Shown: positions 1 to 9,572, numbered from the stretch's first letter. The stretch: 64,000 bases of DNA from Mycobacterium sp. 852002-10029_SCH5224772 (GCF_001667315.1 NZ_LZHT01000085.1:24725-88724), one strand, 5' to 3'. Notes: a model not told the origin generated them from the sequence alone. Program-made: numbers and translations.

Positions 1-13
1 AAAGGGAAGCACC

Positions 14-466
14 ATGAGCAACCTCGCACTGTGGTCGCGACCGGCCTGGGACACCGACCGGTGGCTGCGCGACTTTTTCGGCCCCGCCGCGGCGGCGGAC
101 TGGAACAACCCGGCGACCAGCGGCTTCAAGCCCGCCGCCGAGATCGTCCGGGACGGCGACGACGCGATCGTACGGGTCGAGCTCCCGGGCGTTGACGTCG
201 ACCAGGACGTGAACGTCGAGGTGGAGCCCTGGCACGGGATGAGCCGACTGGTCATCCACGGCGAACACCGCGACGAGCACGCGGAGGAGAAAGACGGCCG
301 CACACTGCGGGAGATCCGGTACGGGTCGTTCCGCCGGTCGTTCCAGCTGCCCGCCCACGTCACCAGCGACGCGATCACGGCGACCTACGACGCCGGGGTG
401 CTGACGGTGCGGGTCAGCGGTGCGTACGCCGGGAACCAGGCGCAGCGCATCTCGATCACCAAGTAA
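14..466 (+). CDS. hsp: Hsp20/alpha-crystallin small heat-shock protein (Rv0251c-like)
   Basis: This 150-aa protein is a small heat-shock chaperone that holds unfolding proteins in the cytosol. The N-terminal 40 residues are aromatic-rich (WSRPAWDTDRW), and an alpha-crystallin domain follows at about residues 40-140 with the family signatures VRVELPGVDVD and YDAGVLTVRV. It resembles M. tuberculosis Rv0251c (Hsp/Acr2), which I recall as about 159 aa. The ATG has AAGGGAAG just upstream. The promoter lies outside the window, so the heat or stress control known for Acr2 cannot be checked here. A strong hairpin terminator follows the stop codon. Confidence 0.93.
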   Translation: MSNLALWSRPAWDTDRWLRDFFGPAAAADWNNPATSGFKPAAEIVRDGDDAIVRVELPGVDVDQDVNVEVEPWHGMSRLVIHGEHRDEHAEEKDGRTLREIRYGSFRRSFQLPAHVTSDAITATYDAGVLTVRVSGAYAGNQAQRISITK

Positions 467-483
467 CCGCCGAAAAGCCGCAA

Positions 484-518
484 GGGCCCCCGCACGCACG
501 GCGTGCCGGGGGCTTTTG
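484..518 (+). terminator. Intrinsic terminator after hsp
   Basis: GGGCCCCCGCACG pairs with CGTGCCGGGGGC around a short loop and is followed by TTTT. It sits 18 bases after the hsp stop, and the convergent PEP-mutase-like gene ends at 532, so it may serve both strands. Confidence 0.75.
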
Positions 519-531
519 TGTCTGCTCGGCG

Positions 532-1293
532 TCAGCCCCAGCGGGCGAGCAGTTCGTTGGCCCGGCCCGTCAGCGCGGCCTGCAGGAAGGGCCCGAAGCT
601 GATCCGCGCCACGCCCAGCGGACCGAAGGACGCCGGGTCGTCCTCGTCAGGCAGCGCGATCGCATTGACCGGCAAGACCAACTCGGCGGTCAGGCGCCGC
701 AACGTGTCGGGGTGGTGACGCCCGACCGGGTACAGAACGTCGGCGCCGGCGGCCGCGGCCAGATTCAGCCGCGCCACGGCGCGGTCGACGCGGTCGGACT
801 CCTCGCCGTCCTGGCGCAGAAACAGATCGGTTCGGGCATTGATGACCACATGGACCCCGGCCGCGTCGGCGGCCGACCGCAGCGCGCCGACCAGTTCGGC
901 GTGTTCGTCGGCGGACCGCAGTCGCTTGCCCTGCGAGTGCACGGTGTCCTCGATGTTCAGCCCGACGGCCCCGACGCCCAGCAAGCCCTCGATCAGGCGG
1001 TCCGCCGGGAGTCCGTAGCCGGATTCGACGTCCACCGACACCGGGACGTCGACCGCCGCGGTGATCTGCGCGACGCGATCCAGGACGTCGTCGAACGACA
1101 TGCCCTCGTTGTCCGGTTTGCCGATCGAGTCCGCCATCGGATGGCTGCCCACCGTGAGCGCCACGAATCCGGCGCCGGCGGCCAGGCGCGCCGACCAGGC
1201 GTCCCACACCGTCGGCAGGATGACCGGGTTCCCCGGCCGATGCAGCCTCAACAGGGCGGCGGCGCGCTCGGCAGGCGTGGTGGGGCCCGTCAT
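532..1293 (-). CDS. Isocitrate lyase/PEP-mutase superfamily enzyme
   Basis: A 253-aa single-domain TIM-barrel protein of the PEP mutase/isocitrate lyase superfamily. The N-terminal strand (LPTVWDAWSARLAAGAGF) and the metal-site motif VSVDVESGYG at about residues 85-95 are characteristic. The KKCGH catalytic loop of true isocitrate lyases is not seen, so C-C or P-C bond chemistry on an oxaloacetate- or 2-methylisocitrate-like substrate is possible but unassigned. The ATG is preceded by AAGGGAG about 9 bases upstream. I do not recall a gene at this position in M. tuberculosis, where Rv0251c and Rv0250c are adjacent, so it looks like a lineage-specific gene. It is divergent from the Rv0250c-like gene. 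Confidence 0.85.
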   Translation of the reverse strand: MTGPTTPAERAAALLRLHRPGNPVILPTVWDAWSARLAAGAGFVALTVGSHPMADSIGKPDNEGMSFDDVLDRVAQITAAVDVPVSVDVESGYGLPADRLIEGLLGVGAVGLNIEDTVHSQGKRLRSADEHAELVGALRSAADAAGVHVVINARTDLFLRQDGEESDRVDRAVARLNLAAAAGADVLYPVGRHHPDTLRRLTAELVLPVNAIALPDEDDPASFGPLGVARISFGPFLQAALTGRANELLARWG

Positions 1294-1398
1294 AAGTGTT
1301 TGCTCCCTTGGCGTCCGGGCTCAATGCTCTGACGTTCGGCTGCGCCGTGGATAGTATTGAGTGCGTACTGTGATCCGAAACACTGCCGAGGAGATCCC

Positions 1399-1713
1399 TT
1401 GAGGAGCACGCCGAGCACGACTGGCACGACCGAATTCGCCGAACTGCACGACCTCATCGGCGGCCTGCGGCGGTGCGTGAGCTCCCTGCGGTCGCGATAC
1501 GGCGACAGCCCCGCGATGCGACGCATCGTCATCGACGCCGACCGGATCCTGTCCGACGTCGACCTGCTCGATACCGACGTCTCCGAATTGGACTTGGCAC
1601 GCGCCACCGTGCAGCAGTCCGGCGAGAAGATCGTCATTCCGGACACCCAGTACGACAGCGAATTCTGGCGTGATGTCGACGACGAGGGCGTCGGCGGTCA
1701 CAACAGGTCCTGA
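1399..1713 (+). CDS. Conserved hypothetical protein (Rv0250c-like)
   Basis: A 104-aa acidic, soluble protein of unknown function that matches the mycobacterial Rv0250c family as I remember it (conserved core RIVIDADRIL, LLDTDVSELDL, SEFWRDVDDEGVGGH). I chose the TTG at 1399 because GAGGAG stands 5-10 bases before it. An in-frame TTG at 1357 would add 14 residues but has no ribosome site. It lies just upstream of the sdh operon on the same strand but is separated from it by a strong terminator, so it is probably its own unit. No catalytic motif is visible. Confidence 0.82.
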   Translation: MRSTPSTTGTTEFAELHDLIGGLRRCVSSLRSRYGDSPAMRRIVIDADRILSDVDLLDTDVSELDLARATVQQSGEKIVIPDTQYDSEFWRDVDDEGVGGHNRS

Positions 1714-1734
1714 ACAACCCGAACACCCCGACCC

Positions 1735-1758
1735 AAGCCCCCCGCGGGAGGGGGGCTT
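1735..1758 (+). terminator. Intrinsic terminator between Rv0250c-like gene and sdh operon
   Basis: AAGCCCCCC and GGGGGGCTT form a perfect 9-bp stem around GCGGGA. The downstream T-tract is weak (TTGCAT), so termination may be partial. The sdh promoter probably lies in the 50 bases between this hairpin and the ATG at 1808. Confidence 0.65.
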
Positions 1759-1807
1759 GCATCTGTGTACCCTTCGACAGACAGCCCGTTCGAAGAGGAA
1801 CAACTAG

Positions 1808-2635
1808 ATGAGCGCACCTACGGCGAACCGTCCTGCGTCCGGTGTCTTTTCACCCACACGCGCCCGTATCCAGCAACGGACCCTACGCACCGACCGGTGG
1901 TGGATGTCGCCGCTGAGGATCGACCTCGGCTTCGCCGCATTCCTCATCTACGCGACGGCCAGGGCGTTCCAGCAGGATTACTTCTTCGTCCCGAAATACC
2001 ACTACCTGACGCCGTTCTACTCGCCGTGCGTCAGCAAGGCGTGCGGTGAGGCCGGCGACATCTGGCCGCAGTTCCTGCCGGACGTGTGGTGGCTGCCGTA
2101 CGCGGCGCTCTCGCTGCCGTTCCTGCTGCTGTTCCGGTTGACCTGCTACTACTACCGCGGCGCCTACTACCGCACGGTGTGGCAGTCGCCCACCGCATGC
2201 GCGGTGGCCGAGCCCCGCGTGCACTACACCGGCGAGACCAAGTTCCCGCTGATCGTCCAGAACACCCACCGGTACTTCTTCTATATCGCCTGCCTCATCT
2301 CGATCGTCAACAGCTACGACGCGATCGTCGCGTTCCATTCCGAAAGCGGGCCGGGTGGATTCGGCTTCGGGCTGGGCAACCTGGTCCTGCTCGGCAACGT
2401 CATCATGCTGTGGTTCTACACGCTGTCCTGCCATTCGTGCCGGCACGTCACCGGCGGGCGCCTCAAGCACTTCTCCAAAAACCCTGTGCGGTACTGGATC
2501 TGGTCCAAAGTCAGCGTCATCAACATCCGGCACAAGCAGTTCGCCTGGATCACGCTGGGCACCCTGATGCTCACCGATTTCTACATCGCGCTGGTGGCCA
2601 GCGGCACTATTCCCGACCTGAGATTTGTTGGCTGA
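1808..2635 (+). CDS. sdhC: Succinate dehydrogenase 1 membrane anchor (Rv0249c-like)
   Basis: A 275-aa integral membrane subunit that docks the SdhAB catalytic head and passes electrons to menaquinone. About five hydrophobic segments are visible (near residues 38-54, 93-113, 152-171, 187-208, 245-262). It is larger than classical SdhC or SdhD and is the only anchor in the operon. Cysteine and histidine clusters are striking: C74/C79 (SPCVSKAC) and C208-H209-C211-H213 (SCHSCRH), plus H154 and H242. I recall a report of a membrane-embedded Rieske-type cluster in mycobacterial Sdh1, and these residues are the obvious candidate ligands. The start has GAAGAGGAA upstream. SdhA follows after 46 bases. 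Confidence 0.9.
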   Translation: MSAPTANRPASGVFSPTRARIQQRTLRTDRWWMSPLRIDLGFAAFLIYATARAFQQDYFFVPKYHYLTPFYSPCVSKACGEAGDIWPQFLPDVWWLPYAALSLPFLLLFRLTCYYYRGAYYRTVWQSPTACAVAEPRVHYTGETKFPLIVQNTHRYFFYIACLISIVNSYDAIVAFHSESGPGGFGFGLGNLVLLGNVIMLWFYTLSCHSCRHVTGGRLKHFSKNPVRYWIWSKVSVINIRHKQFAWITLGTLMLTDFYIALVASGTIPDLRFVG

Positions 2636-2681
2636 AAAGCCATTTGACTTCAAAATCAGAACTTAGCTAGCGAGGGTTTTC

Positions 2682-4610
2682 ATGGTTGATGTCGAGCGGC
2701 ATGCCTACGACGTAGTTGTCATCGGCGCCGGCGGCGCGGGATTACGCGCGGTCATCGAAGCGCGTGAACGGGGTCTGCGCGTCGCGGTGGTGACCAAGTC
2801 CCTGTTCGGCAAGGCGCACACGGTGATGGCCGAGGGCGGCTGTGCCGCGTCAATGGGCAACACCAACCCGAAAGACAACTGGCAGACCCACTTCGGCGAC
2901 ACGATGCGCGGCGGGAAGTTCCTCAACAACTGGCGCATGGCCGAACTGCACGCCAAGGAGGCCCCGGACCGCGTCTGGGAGCTGGAAACCTATGGCGCGC
3001 TGTTCGATCGCCTCAAAGACGGCAAGATCAGCCAGCGCAACTTCGGGGGGCACACCTACCCGCGGCTGGCCCACGTGGGTGACCGCACCGGCCTGGAACT
3101 GATCCGCACCATGCAGCAGAAGATCGTCTCGCTGCAGCAGGAGGATTACGCCGAGGTCGGCGACTACGAGGCGCGCATCAAGGTGTTCGCCGAGTGCGCG
3201 ATCACCGAACTGATCAAGGACGGCGACGCGATCGCCGGCGCGTTCGGCTACTGGCGCGAGAGCGGCCAGTTCGTCCTGTTCGAGGCGCCCGCGGTGGTGC
3301 TGGCCACCGGCGGGATCGGCAAGTCGTTCAAGGTGACCTCGAACTCGTGGGAGTACACCGGCGACGGGCACGCGCTGGCGCTGCGCGCGGGCGCGTCGCT
3401 GATCAACATGGAGTTCGTCCAGTTCCACCCGACGGGCATGGTGTGGCCGCCGAGCGTGAAAGGAATCCTCGTCACCGAGGGTGTCCGCGGTGATGGCGGC
3501 GTGCTGAAGAACTCCGACGGCAAGCGGTTCATGTTCGACTACATCCCGTCGGTGTTCAAAGGCCAGTACGCCGAGAGCGAGCAAGAGGCCGACCAGTGGC
3601 TGAAAGACAACGACTCGGCCCGCCGCACTCCTGACCTGTTGCCGCGCGACGAGGTCGCGCGCGCGATCAACTCCGAGGTCAAGGCCGGCCGGGGCAGCCC
3701 GCACGGCGGCGTCTTCCTCGACATCGCGTCGCGGTTGACGCCGGCGGAGATCAACCGCCGCTTGCCGTCGATGTACCACCAGTTCAAGGAGCTGGCCGGG
3801 GTCGACATCACCAAGGAGCCGATGGAAGTCGGACCGACCTGCCACTACGTGATGGGCGGCGTCGAGGTCGACGCCGACACCGGGGCGGCCACCGTCCCCG
3901 GGCTCTTCGCCGCCGGCGAATGCTCCGGCGGTATGCACGGCTCGAACCGGCTGGGTGGCAACTCGCTGTCGGACCTGCTGGTGTTCGGCCGGCGCGCCGG
4001 CCTGGGCGCCGCCGACTACGTGCGGGCGCTGAGCAGCCGTCCGACGATCGGTGAAGGCGCCGTCGACGCCGCGGCGAAGCGGGCGCTGTCCCCCTTCGAG
4101 GCACCCGCCAACGGCGGCCCCGGGGAGAACCCCTACACCCTGCAACTGGAATTGCAGCAGTCGATGAACGACCTGGTCGGCATCATCCGCAAGGCTGACG
4201 AGGTCTCCGAGGCCCTGACCCGGCTCGACAAGCTGCGGGAGCGGTTCAAGAACCTCCATGTGGAGGGGCAGCGACGCTACAACCCGGGCTGGAACCTCGC
4301 CATCGACCTGCGCAACATGCTGCTGGTCAGCGAATGCGTCGCCAAGGCCGCGCTGGAACGCACCGAGAGCCGCGGCGGGCACACCCGCGACGACCACCCG
4401 TCGATGGATTCGTCATGGCGCAAGCAGCTGCTGGTTTGCGAGGCGGCCGCCGGCGACGAGGTGATTCCCGACATCACCATCACGAAGAAAGATCAGACGC
4501 CGATGCGGCCCGATCTGCTGGAACTGTTCGACATCGCCGAGCTGGAGAAGTATTACACCGACGAGGAACTCGTCGGGCATCCAGGGCGGAACCCCAGGAC
4601 GGAGAAGTAA
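2682..4610 (+). CDS. sdhA: Succinate dehydrogenase/fumarate reductase flavoprotein subunit (Rv0248c-like)
   Basis: A 642-aa flavoprotein that oxidises succinate to fumarate on the cytoplasmic side. The Rossmann FAD motif GAGGAG is at residues 15-20. The covalent flavin histidine is H46 in KAHTVMAEGG. The substrate region VQFHPTG and the C-terminal FAD-contact segment SNRLGGNSL are present. Length is normal for the family. The ATG is preceded by GCGAGGG. The gene is second in the sdhC-A-B operon, and its TAA directly abuts the sdhB ATG, which indicates translational coupling. All expected catalytic motifs appear intact. Confidence 0.96.
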   Translation: MVDVERHAYDVVVIGAGGAGLRAVIEARERGLRVAVVTKSLFGKAHTVMAEGGCAASMGNTNPKDNWQTHFGDTMRGGKFLNNWRMAELHAKEAPDRVWELETYGALFDRLKDGKISQRNFGGHTYPRLAHVGDRTGLELIRTMQQKIVSLQQEDYAEVGDYEARIKVFAECAITELIKDGDAIAGAFGYWRESGQFVLFEAPAVVLATGGIGKSFKVTSNSWEYTGDGHALALRAGASLINMEFVQFHPTGMVWPPSVKGILVTEGVRGDGGVLKNSDGKRFMFDYIPSVFKGQYAESEQEADQWLKDNDSARRTPDLLPRDEVARAINSEVKAGRGSPHGGVFLDIASRLTPAEINRRLPSMYHQFKELAGVDITKEPMEVGPTCHYVMGGVEVDADTGAATVPGLFAAGECSGGMHGSNRLGGNSLSDLLVFGRRAGLGAADYVRALSSRPTIGEGAVDAAAKRALSPFEAPANGGPGENPYTLQLELQQSMNDLVGIIRKADEVSEALTRLDKLRERFKNLHVEGQRRYNPGWNLAIDLRNMLLVSECVAKAALERTESRGGHTRDDHPSMDSSWRKQLLVCEAAAGDEVIPDITITKKDQTPMRPDLLELFDIAELEKYYTDEELVGHPGRNPRTEK

Positions 4611-5357
4611 ATGACCTACAACGCGACGATGCGGGTGTGGCGCGGCGACGAGGCCGGCGGCGCGCTGCAGGACTTCACCGTTGAGGTCAACGAGGGCGAG
4701 GTGGTGCTCGACATCATCCATCGCCTGCAGCAGACCCAGACCCCCGATCTCGCGGTCCGGTGGAACTGCAAGGCGGGCAAGTGCGGGTCGTGTTCGGCGG
4801 AGGTCAACGGCTATCCCCGGCTGCTCTGTATGACCCGAATGTCCACGTTCGCCGAGGACGAGGTCGTCACCGTCACGCCGATGCGGACGTTCCCCGTGAT
4901 CCGCGATCTGGTCACCGACGTCTCGTTCAACTACGAGAAGGCCCGCGAGATCCCCTCTTTCAAGCCGCCCAAGGACCTGCAACCCGGCGAGTACCGGATG
5001 GCGCAGGAGGACGTGCAGCGCTCCCAGGAGTTCCGCAAGTGCATCGAGTGCTTCCTGTGCCAGAACGTGTGCCACGTGATCCGCGACCACGAGGAGAACA
5101 AGAAGTCGTTCGCCGGGCCTCGCTTCTTCATCCGCATCGCGGAATTGGAGATGCATCCACTCGACACGGGGGACCGGCGCGACCTCGCCCAGGACGAGGC
5201 GGGTGTCGGAATGTGCAACATCACCAAGTGCTGCACGGACGTCTGCCCCGAAGGCATCAAGATCACCGACAACGCCATCATCCCGATGAAGGAGCGCGTC
5301 GCCGGTCGCCGCTACGACCCGGTGGTGTGGCTCGGTAACAAGCTGTTCCGTCGCTGA
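4611..5357 (+). CDS. sdhB: Succinate dehydrogenase iron-sulfur subunit (Rv0247c-like)
   Basis: A 248-aa iron-sulfur protein that carries electrons from the SdhA flavin to the membrane anchor. A plant-type [2Fe-2S] domain has C53, C58, C61 and C73. The C-terminal domain has C144-x2-C147-x2-C150-x3-C154 and C202-x4-C207-C208-x3-C212, the usual ligands for the [4Fe-4S] and [3Fe-4S] clusters. Its ATG begins on the base after the sdhA stop. In M. tuberculosis I recall Rv0246 (a membrane protein) as the next gene. It is absent here and replaced by a 54-aa gene. Confidence 0.96.
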   Translation: MTYNATMRVWRGDEAGGALQDFTVEVNEGEVVLDIIHRLQQTQTPDLAVRWNCKAGKCGSCSAEVNGYPRLLCMTRMSTFAEDEVVTVTPMRTFPVIRDLVTDVSFNYEKAREIPSFKPPKDLQPGEYRMAQEDVQRSQEFRKCIECFLCQNVCHVIRDHEENKKSFAGPRFFIRIAELEMHPLDTGDRRDLAQDEAGVGMCNITKCCTDVCPEGIKITDNAIIPMKERVAGRRYDPVVWLGNKLFRR

Positions 5358-5479
5358 GCACAAGCGCCGCGCACCCACCCGGCTCGCGGGGTTAGGCCGT
5401 CGCGGTGCCCGGGTAACCACACTGCATCCTGTCGGGCCGTCTGGGGACGGCCGTTTGCCCACGACCGGAAAGGCAGCTC

Positions 5480-5644
5480 ATGGAACCCAGGCGAGAAACC
5501 GCCAGCATCAACAACATTCGGACCGCGATTCGGCAGTTGTCGGTGCGCGCCCAACTCGCGCACAAAGAGGGCCGGCACAACGACGCCGCCGAACTCGAGA
5601 CCCGCATCCAAGGCTTTCGGGAAGAACTGAGCCACCGCCCCTAG
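5480..5644 (+). CDS. Small hypothetical protein, 54 aa
   Basis: A short ORF encodes 54 residues beginning MEPRRETASINNIRTAIRQL and ending REELSHRP. It is charged and likely forms two amphipathic helices, with no signal peptide or membrane segment. GGAAAGGCAG precedes the ATG by 6-13 bases. It lies 122 bases after sdhB on the same strand, so it could be read through from the sdh operon or have its own promoter. It converges with the flavin reductase gene, with 27 bases between stops. I do not recognise the family. Confidence 0.6.
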   Translation: MEPRRETASINNIRTAIRQLSVRAQLAHKEGRHNDAAELETRIQGFREELSHRP

Positions 5645-5671
5645 CGGGGCCGGGCTGTCGAAAAAGCTGGC

Positions 5672-6175
<504 letters not shown>

Positions 6176-6245
6176 CTAGAGCCCCAGACGTATTTTCGGA
6201 TGTGACCCTACCCGGCGCGCGTCGCACCGTCGCAGCCACCCTGAG

Positions 6246-7280
6246 TCATCCCGGTTCGCCGGGGCCGGTCGAAAATCCGTGCGCGGAGGCGACATCGGGG
6301 TGCGAGCGCAGCCGGCTCTTCCAGGCGTTGCGCCCGTATACCGAAAAGATGGGGTCGTCGGGATCCTGCGACGGCGTCCACCGGTCATCGGCGTCGGGCA
6401 GCGACAGCAGCGGTATCCGCGCGTCGAGGCGCGGATTGAAGAAGTAGGGCACCGAGATCCGGTCACCCGCCGGTCCCTGCAGGTTGACGCGGTGCTCGGT
6501 GGCCCGCAGGTAGCCGCGTGTCGCGGCCTCGAGCAGCTCACCGATGTTGACGATGAACGCCCCCTCGCGTGGGGGCACGTCGATCCAGTCGTCATCGCGG
6601 GCCCGACGCACCTGCAGGCCCTGGCTGCCCGGCTCGGCCAGCAGCAGGGTGAGCACCCCGGCGTCCCGGTGCGCGCCCACGCCCTGGCAGCTGGCGGCGC
6701 GCCCCGGGTAGCGGATGATCTTGATCAGCGTGGCCGGGGTTTCGGCGAAGGCCGCGTCGAACACGTCGGCCGGGCTGCCCAGCGAGGCCGCCCAATGCCG
6801 CAGCAGGCTGCGGGCCACCGCGGACAGCGCGGCGTCCCACTCCTCGACGATCCCGGGCAGCTCCGGCAGCGCGGCCGGCCACTGGTTGGGGCCCTGCAAC
6901 CAGCGGTAGTCGGACTTCCCCAGGCCGCCGATCGGTGGGCGCTGCGGCCCGATATCGATCTGTTCGCGCCAATCCACCTCGCCGCGGGTCACCTCGCCAC
7001 CGAGGCGGGTGTAACCGCGGAAATGCGGGCTGCGCACCATGGCGACGGACTCCTTGTCCGCCTGCGGCAGCGCGAAGAGCCGGCGCGCGGCCCCGAGCAC
7101 CCGCGTCACCAATGCCGGCGCGACCCCGTGACCGGTCAGATAAAAGAACCCGACCCGGTGGCCGGCCTCCCGCAGACCCTTCCGCAGCAGCGCCGGTTCG
7201 GCGCGCAGGTCCACAACCGGCACTGGAGTGACGCCCCGCACATCGGCGGTGTCTGCGCCATCACCGCAGGTAGAACTCAT
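6246..7280 (-). CDS. Isopenicillin-N-synthase-like 2-oxoglutarate/Fe(II) oxygenase
   Basis: A 344-aa non-haem iron oxygenase of the IPNS/2OG family. The DIOX_N region is at residues 20-120. The double-stranded beta-helix carries the metal triad H204-x-D206 (AHRDAG) and H263 (TEHRV), followed by R274-x-S276 (RISVPYF), the usual co-substrate clamp. The substrate is unknown; related enzymes hydroxylate or desaturate small molecules. The ATG at 7280 lies in the divergent promoter region shared with fadE5. I do not recall it between Rv0245 and Rv0244c in M. tuberculosis, so it is likely accessory. Confidence 0.88.
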   Translation of the reverse strand: MSSTCGDGADTADVRGVTPVPVVDLRAEPALLRKGLREAGHRVGFFYLTGHGVAPALVTRVLGAARRLFALPQADKESVAMVRSPHFRGYTRLGGEVTRGEVDWREQIDIGPQRPPIGGLGKSDYRWLQGPNQWPAALPELPGIVEEWDAALSAVARSLLRHWAASLGSPADVFDAAFAETPATLIKIIRYPGRAASCQGVGAHRDAGVLTLLLAEPGSQGLQVRRARDDDWIDVPPREGAFIVNIGELLEAATRGYLRATEHRVNLQGPAGDRISVPYFFNPRLDARIPLLSLPDADDRWTPSQDPDDPIFSVYGRNAWKSRLRSHPDVASAHGFSTGPGEPG

Positions 7281-7293
7281 AAGCTAGGCCTTC

Positions 7294-7305
7294 CCAACCG
7301 GTTGG
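7294..7305. promoter_or_regulatory. Perfect 12-bp palindrome in oxygenase/fadE5 promoter region
   Basis: CCAACCGGTTGG is self-complementary and sits 14 bases upstream of the oxygenase ATG. It contains the AAC-N2-GTT core seen in KstR boxes, but the outer T and A of that consensus are missing. The binding protein is therefore unknown. Confidence 0.4.
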
Positions 7306-7374
7306 TTACATAGATAATGAAATTTGGCTCACATCTACTTGCATACCGCTGACGCGAACGATATTTTAGGTGTT

Positions 7375-7390
7375 GTTACTGGTGGGTAAC
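7375..7390. promoter_or_regulatory. Operator-like inverted repeat upstream of fadE5
   Basis: GTTACT-GGTG-GGTAAC is an imperfect 6-4-6 dyad starting 66 bases before the fadE5 GTG. It has the same TTACT-N4-RGTMA layout as sites between fadA2 and fabG4 and before the Rv0238 tetR gene, suggesting one regulator for all three. Confidence 0.5.
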
Positions 7391-7440
7391 TTAGACCTAG
7401 TACCCAACCACAAGTGGCATTCTCAACGAGGAGGACCGTA

Positions 7441-9276
7441 GTGAGCCACTACAAGAGCAACGTCCGCGACCAGGCGTTCAACCTGTTCGAGGTGTTAGGC
7501 GTTGACAAGGCGTTAGGCCAGGGCGAATACAGCGACCTGGACGCCGACACCGCCCGCGAAATGTTGAACGAAATCAGCCGTCTGGCCGAGGGGCCGATCG
7601 CCGAGTCCTTCGTCGAGGGCGACCGCAACCCGCCGGTCTTCGACCCGAAGACGCACTCGGTGAGGCTGCCCGAATCTTTCAAGAAGTCCGTCCACGCCGT
7701 CATCGAGGCCGGATGGGACAAGGTCGGCCTCGACGAGGCACTCGGCGGCGTGCCGATGCCCAAGGTGATCCTGTGGGCGCTGCACGAGCACCTGCTCGGC
7801 GCCAACCCCGCCGTCTGGATGTACGCCGGTGGCGCGGGATTCGCCCAGATTTTCTACAACCTGGCGACCGAAGAGCAGAAGAAGTGGGCCATCATCGCCG
7901 CTGAGCGCGGCTGGGGTTCCACGATGGTACTGACCGAGCCGGACGCCGGCTCCGACGTCGGCGCCGGCCGGACCAAGGCCGTTCAGCAAGACGACGGCTC
8001 CTGGCACATCGACGGCGTGAAGCGGTTCATCACCTCGGGTGACTCTGACGACATGTTCGAGAACATCTTCCACCTGGTGCTGGCCCGTCCCGAGGGCGCC
8101 GGACCCGGCACCAAGGGTCTGTCGCTGTTCTTCGTGCCCAAGTTCCTGTTCGACTTCGAGACCGGTGAATTGGGCGAGCGTAACGGCGTGTTCGTCACCA
8201 ACGTCGAGCACAAGATGGGCCTGAAGGTCTCGGCGACGTGTGAGCTGACCTTCGGCCAGCACGACGTACCGGCCAAGGGCTGGCTCGTCGGCGAGGTGCA
8301 CGACGGCATTGCCCAGATGTTCGAGGTCATCGAGAACGCTCGCATGCTGGTCGGCACCAAGGCCATCGCGACGTTGTCGACCGGTTACCTGAACGCTCTG
8401 GCGTACGCCAAGGAGCGGGTGCAGGGCGCCGACCTGACCCAGATGACCGACAAGACCGCTCCGCGAGTGACCATCACTCACCACCCGGACGTGCGTCGCA
8501 GCTTGATGACCCAGAAGGCCTACGCCGAGGGTTTGCGTGCGCTGTACCTGTACACCGCGACCTACCAGGACGCGGCGGTCGCCAAGGCGCTGCACGGTGT
8601 AGACGCCGAGCTGGCCGTCAAGGTCAACGACCTGATGCTGCCGATCGTCAAGGGTGTCGGCTCCGAGCAGGCCTACGCCAAGCTCACCGAGAGCCTGCAG
8701 ACCTTCGGTGGGTCCGGCTTCCTGCAGGACTATCCCATCGAGCAGTACATCCGCGACGCCAAGATCGACTCGCTCTACGAGGGCACCACCGCCATCCAGG
8801 CGCAGGACTTCTTCTTCCGCAAGATCGTCCGCGACAAGGGTGTGGCGCTGGCCCACGTGTCCGAGCAGATCCAGACGTTCGTCGACAGCGAGTCCGGCAA
8901 CGGCCGGCTCAAGTCCGAGCGGGAGCTGCTGGGCAAGGCCCTGACCGACGTCCAGGCGATGGCCGCCACGCTGACCGGCTACCTGATGGCAGCCCAGGAG
9001 GACGTGACCAGCCTGTACAAGGTGGGTCTGGGCTCGGTGCGCTTCCTGATGAGCGTGGGTGACCTGGTCATCGGCTGGTTGTTGCAGCGTCAGGCGGCGG
9101 TGGCCGTGGCAGCGCTCGACGCCGGCGCCAGCGGCGAGGAGCGGTCCTTCTACGAGGGCAAGATCGCGGTGGCGTCGTTCTTCGCGAAGAACTTCTTGCC
9201 GATGCTGACCAGCACCCGCGAGGTCATCGAGACGCTGGACAACGACATCATGGAGCTCGACGAGGCTGCCTTCTAG
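7441..9276 (+). CDS. fadE5: Acyl-CoA dehydrogenase FadE5
   Basis: A 611-aa long-form acyl-CoA dehydrogenase, the same length as I recall for M. tuberculosis FadE5 (Rv0244c). It introduces the alpha-beta double bond into acyl-CoA using FAD. The first strands, the FAD/substrate loop [14 protein letters not shown], and the catalytic-glutamate segment [18 protein letters not shown] are all present, and the C-terminal extension typical of this subclass follows. I chose the GTG at 7441, which has GAGGAGG 6 bases upstream; an in-frame start at 7414 has no ribosome site. It converges on fadA2, the likely downstream thiolase of the pathway, across two strong terminators. Confidence 0.96.
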   Translation: MSHYKSNVRDQAFNLFEVLGVDKALGQGEYSDLDADTAREMLNEISRLAEGPIAESFVEGDRNPPVFDPKTHSVRLPESFKKSVHAVIEAGWDKVGLDEALGGVPMPKVILWALHEHLLGANPAVWMYAGGAGFAQIFYNLATEEQKKWAIIAAERGWGSTMVLTEPDAGSDVGAGRTKAVQQDDGSWHIDGVKRFITSGDSDDMFENIFHLVLARPEGAGPGTKGLSLFFVPKFLFDFETGELGERNGVFVTNVEHKMGLKVSATCELTFGQHDVPAKGWLVGEVHDGIAQMFEVIENARMLVGTKAIATLSTGYLNALAYAKERVQGADLTQMTDKTAPRVTITHHPDVRRSLMTQKAYAEGLRALYLYTATYQDAAVAKALHGVDAELAVKVNDLMLPIVKGVGSEQAYAKLTESLQTFGGSGFLQDYPIEQYIRDAKIDSLYEGTTAIQAQDFFFRKIVRDKGVALAHVSEQIQTFVDSESGNGRLKSERELLGKALTDVQAMAATLTGYLMAAQEDVTSLYKVGLGSVRFLMSVGDLVIGWLLQRQAAVAVAALDAGASGEERSFYEGKIAVASFFAKNFLPMLTSTREVIETLDNDIMELDEAAF

Positions 9277-9296
9277 GCCGCTTCGAACGGACGCAC

Positions 9297-9331
9297 AAAT
9301 CCCCCGCTTCGCGTGCGAAGCGGGGGATTTT
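9297..9331 (+). terminator. Intrinsic terminator after fadE5
   Basis: AAATCCCCCGCTTCGC pairs with GCGAAGCGGGGGATTT (16 bp) around a 2-base apex, ending in TTTT. It begins 20 bases after the fadE5 stop. Confidence 0.85.
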
Positions 9332-9370
9332 GCGTGGGGCACGCGGCCGGCAGGCCGGAACAGCCAAAAA

Positions 9371-9410
9371 GGCCGCCGCTGGATCCCCTCACTCCAGCGG
9401 CGGCCCTTTT
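9371..9410. terminator. Bidirectional terminator between fadE5 and fadA2
   Basis: GGCCGCCGCTGGA pairs with TCCAGCGGCGGCC (13 bp, 9-base loop). It is flanked by AAAAA on one side and CTTTT on the other, so it can act on both strands between the convergent genes. The rest of the gap (9411-9572) shows nothing I can name. Confidence 0.75.
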
Positions 9411-9572
9411 CGTACGCCCGTCGGCAAAGAGTGACAGGCGGTCGTTCGAGGGATACCCCGTATTGCCGTCGGGGTCGGGGGGTCAGACCACAACACGGGG
9501 CTATCCGAGGTCACGCATACCCGTCGCCTCTGATCGCTAATCCGATGTGACCCATGTCATGGGGCTCCAGGA

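Noticed and set aside
2850..4397. 515-aa minus-strand ORF opposite sdhA
   Set aside because: It is the antisense shadow of a highly conserved gene in GC-rich DNA; the translation has no domain and is rich in Arg, Val and Gly.
7513..9342. 609-aa minus-strand ORF opposite fadE5
   Set aside because: Antisense shadow caused by high third-position GC; no recognisable motif or ribosome site.
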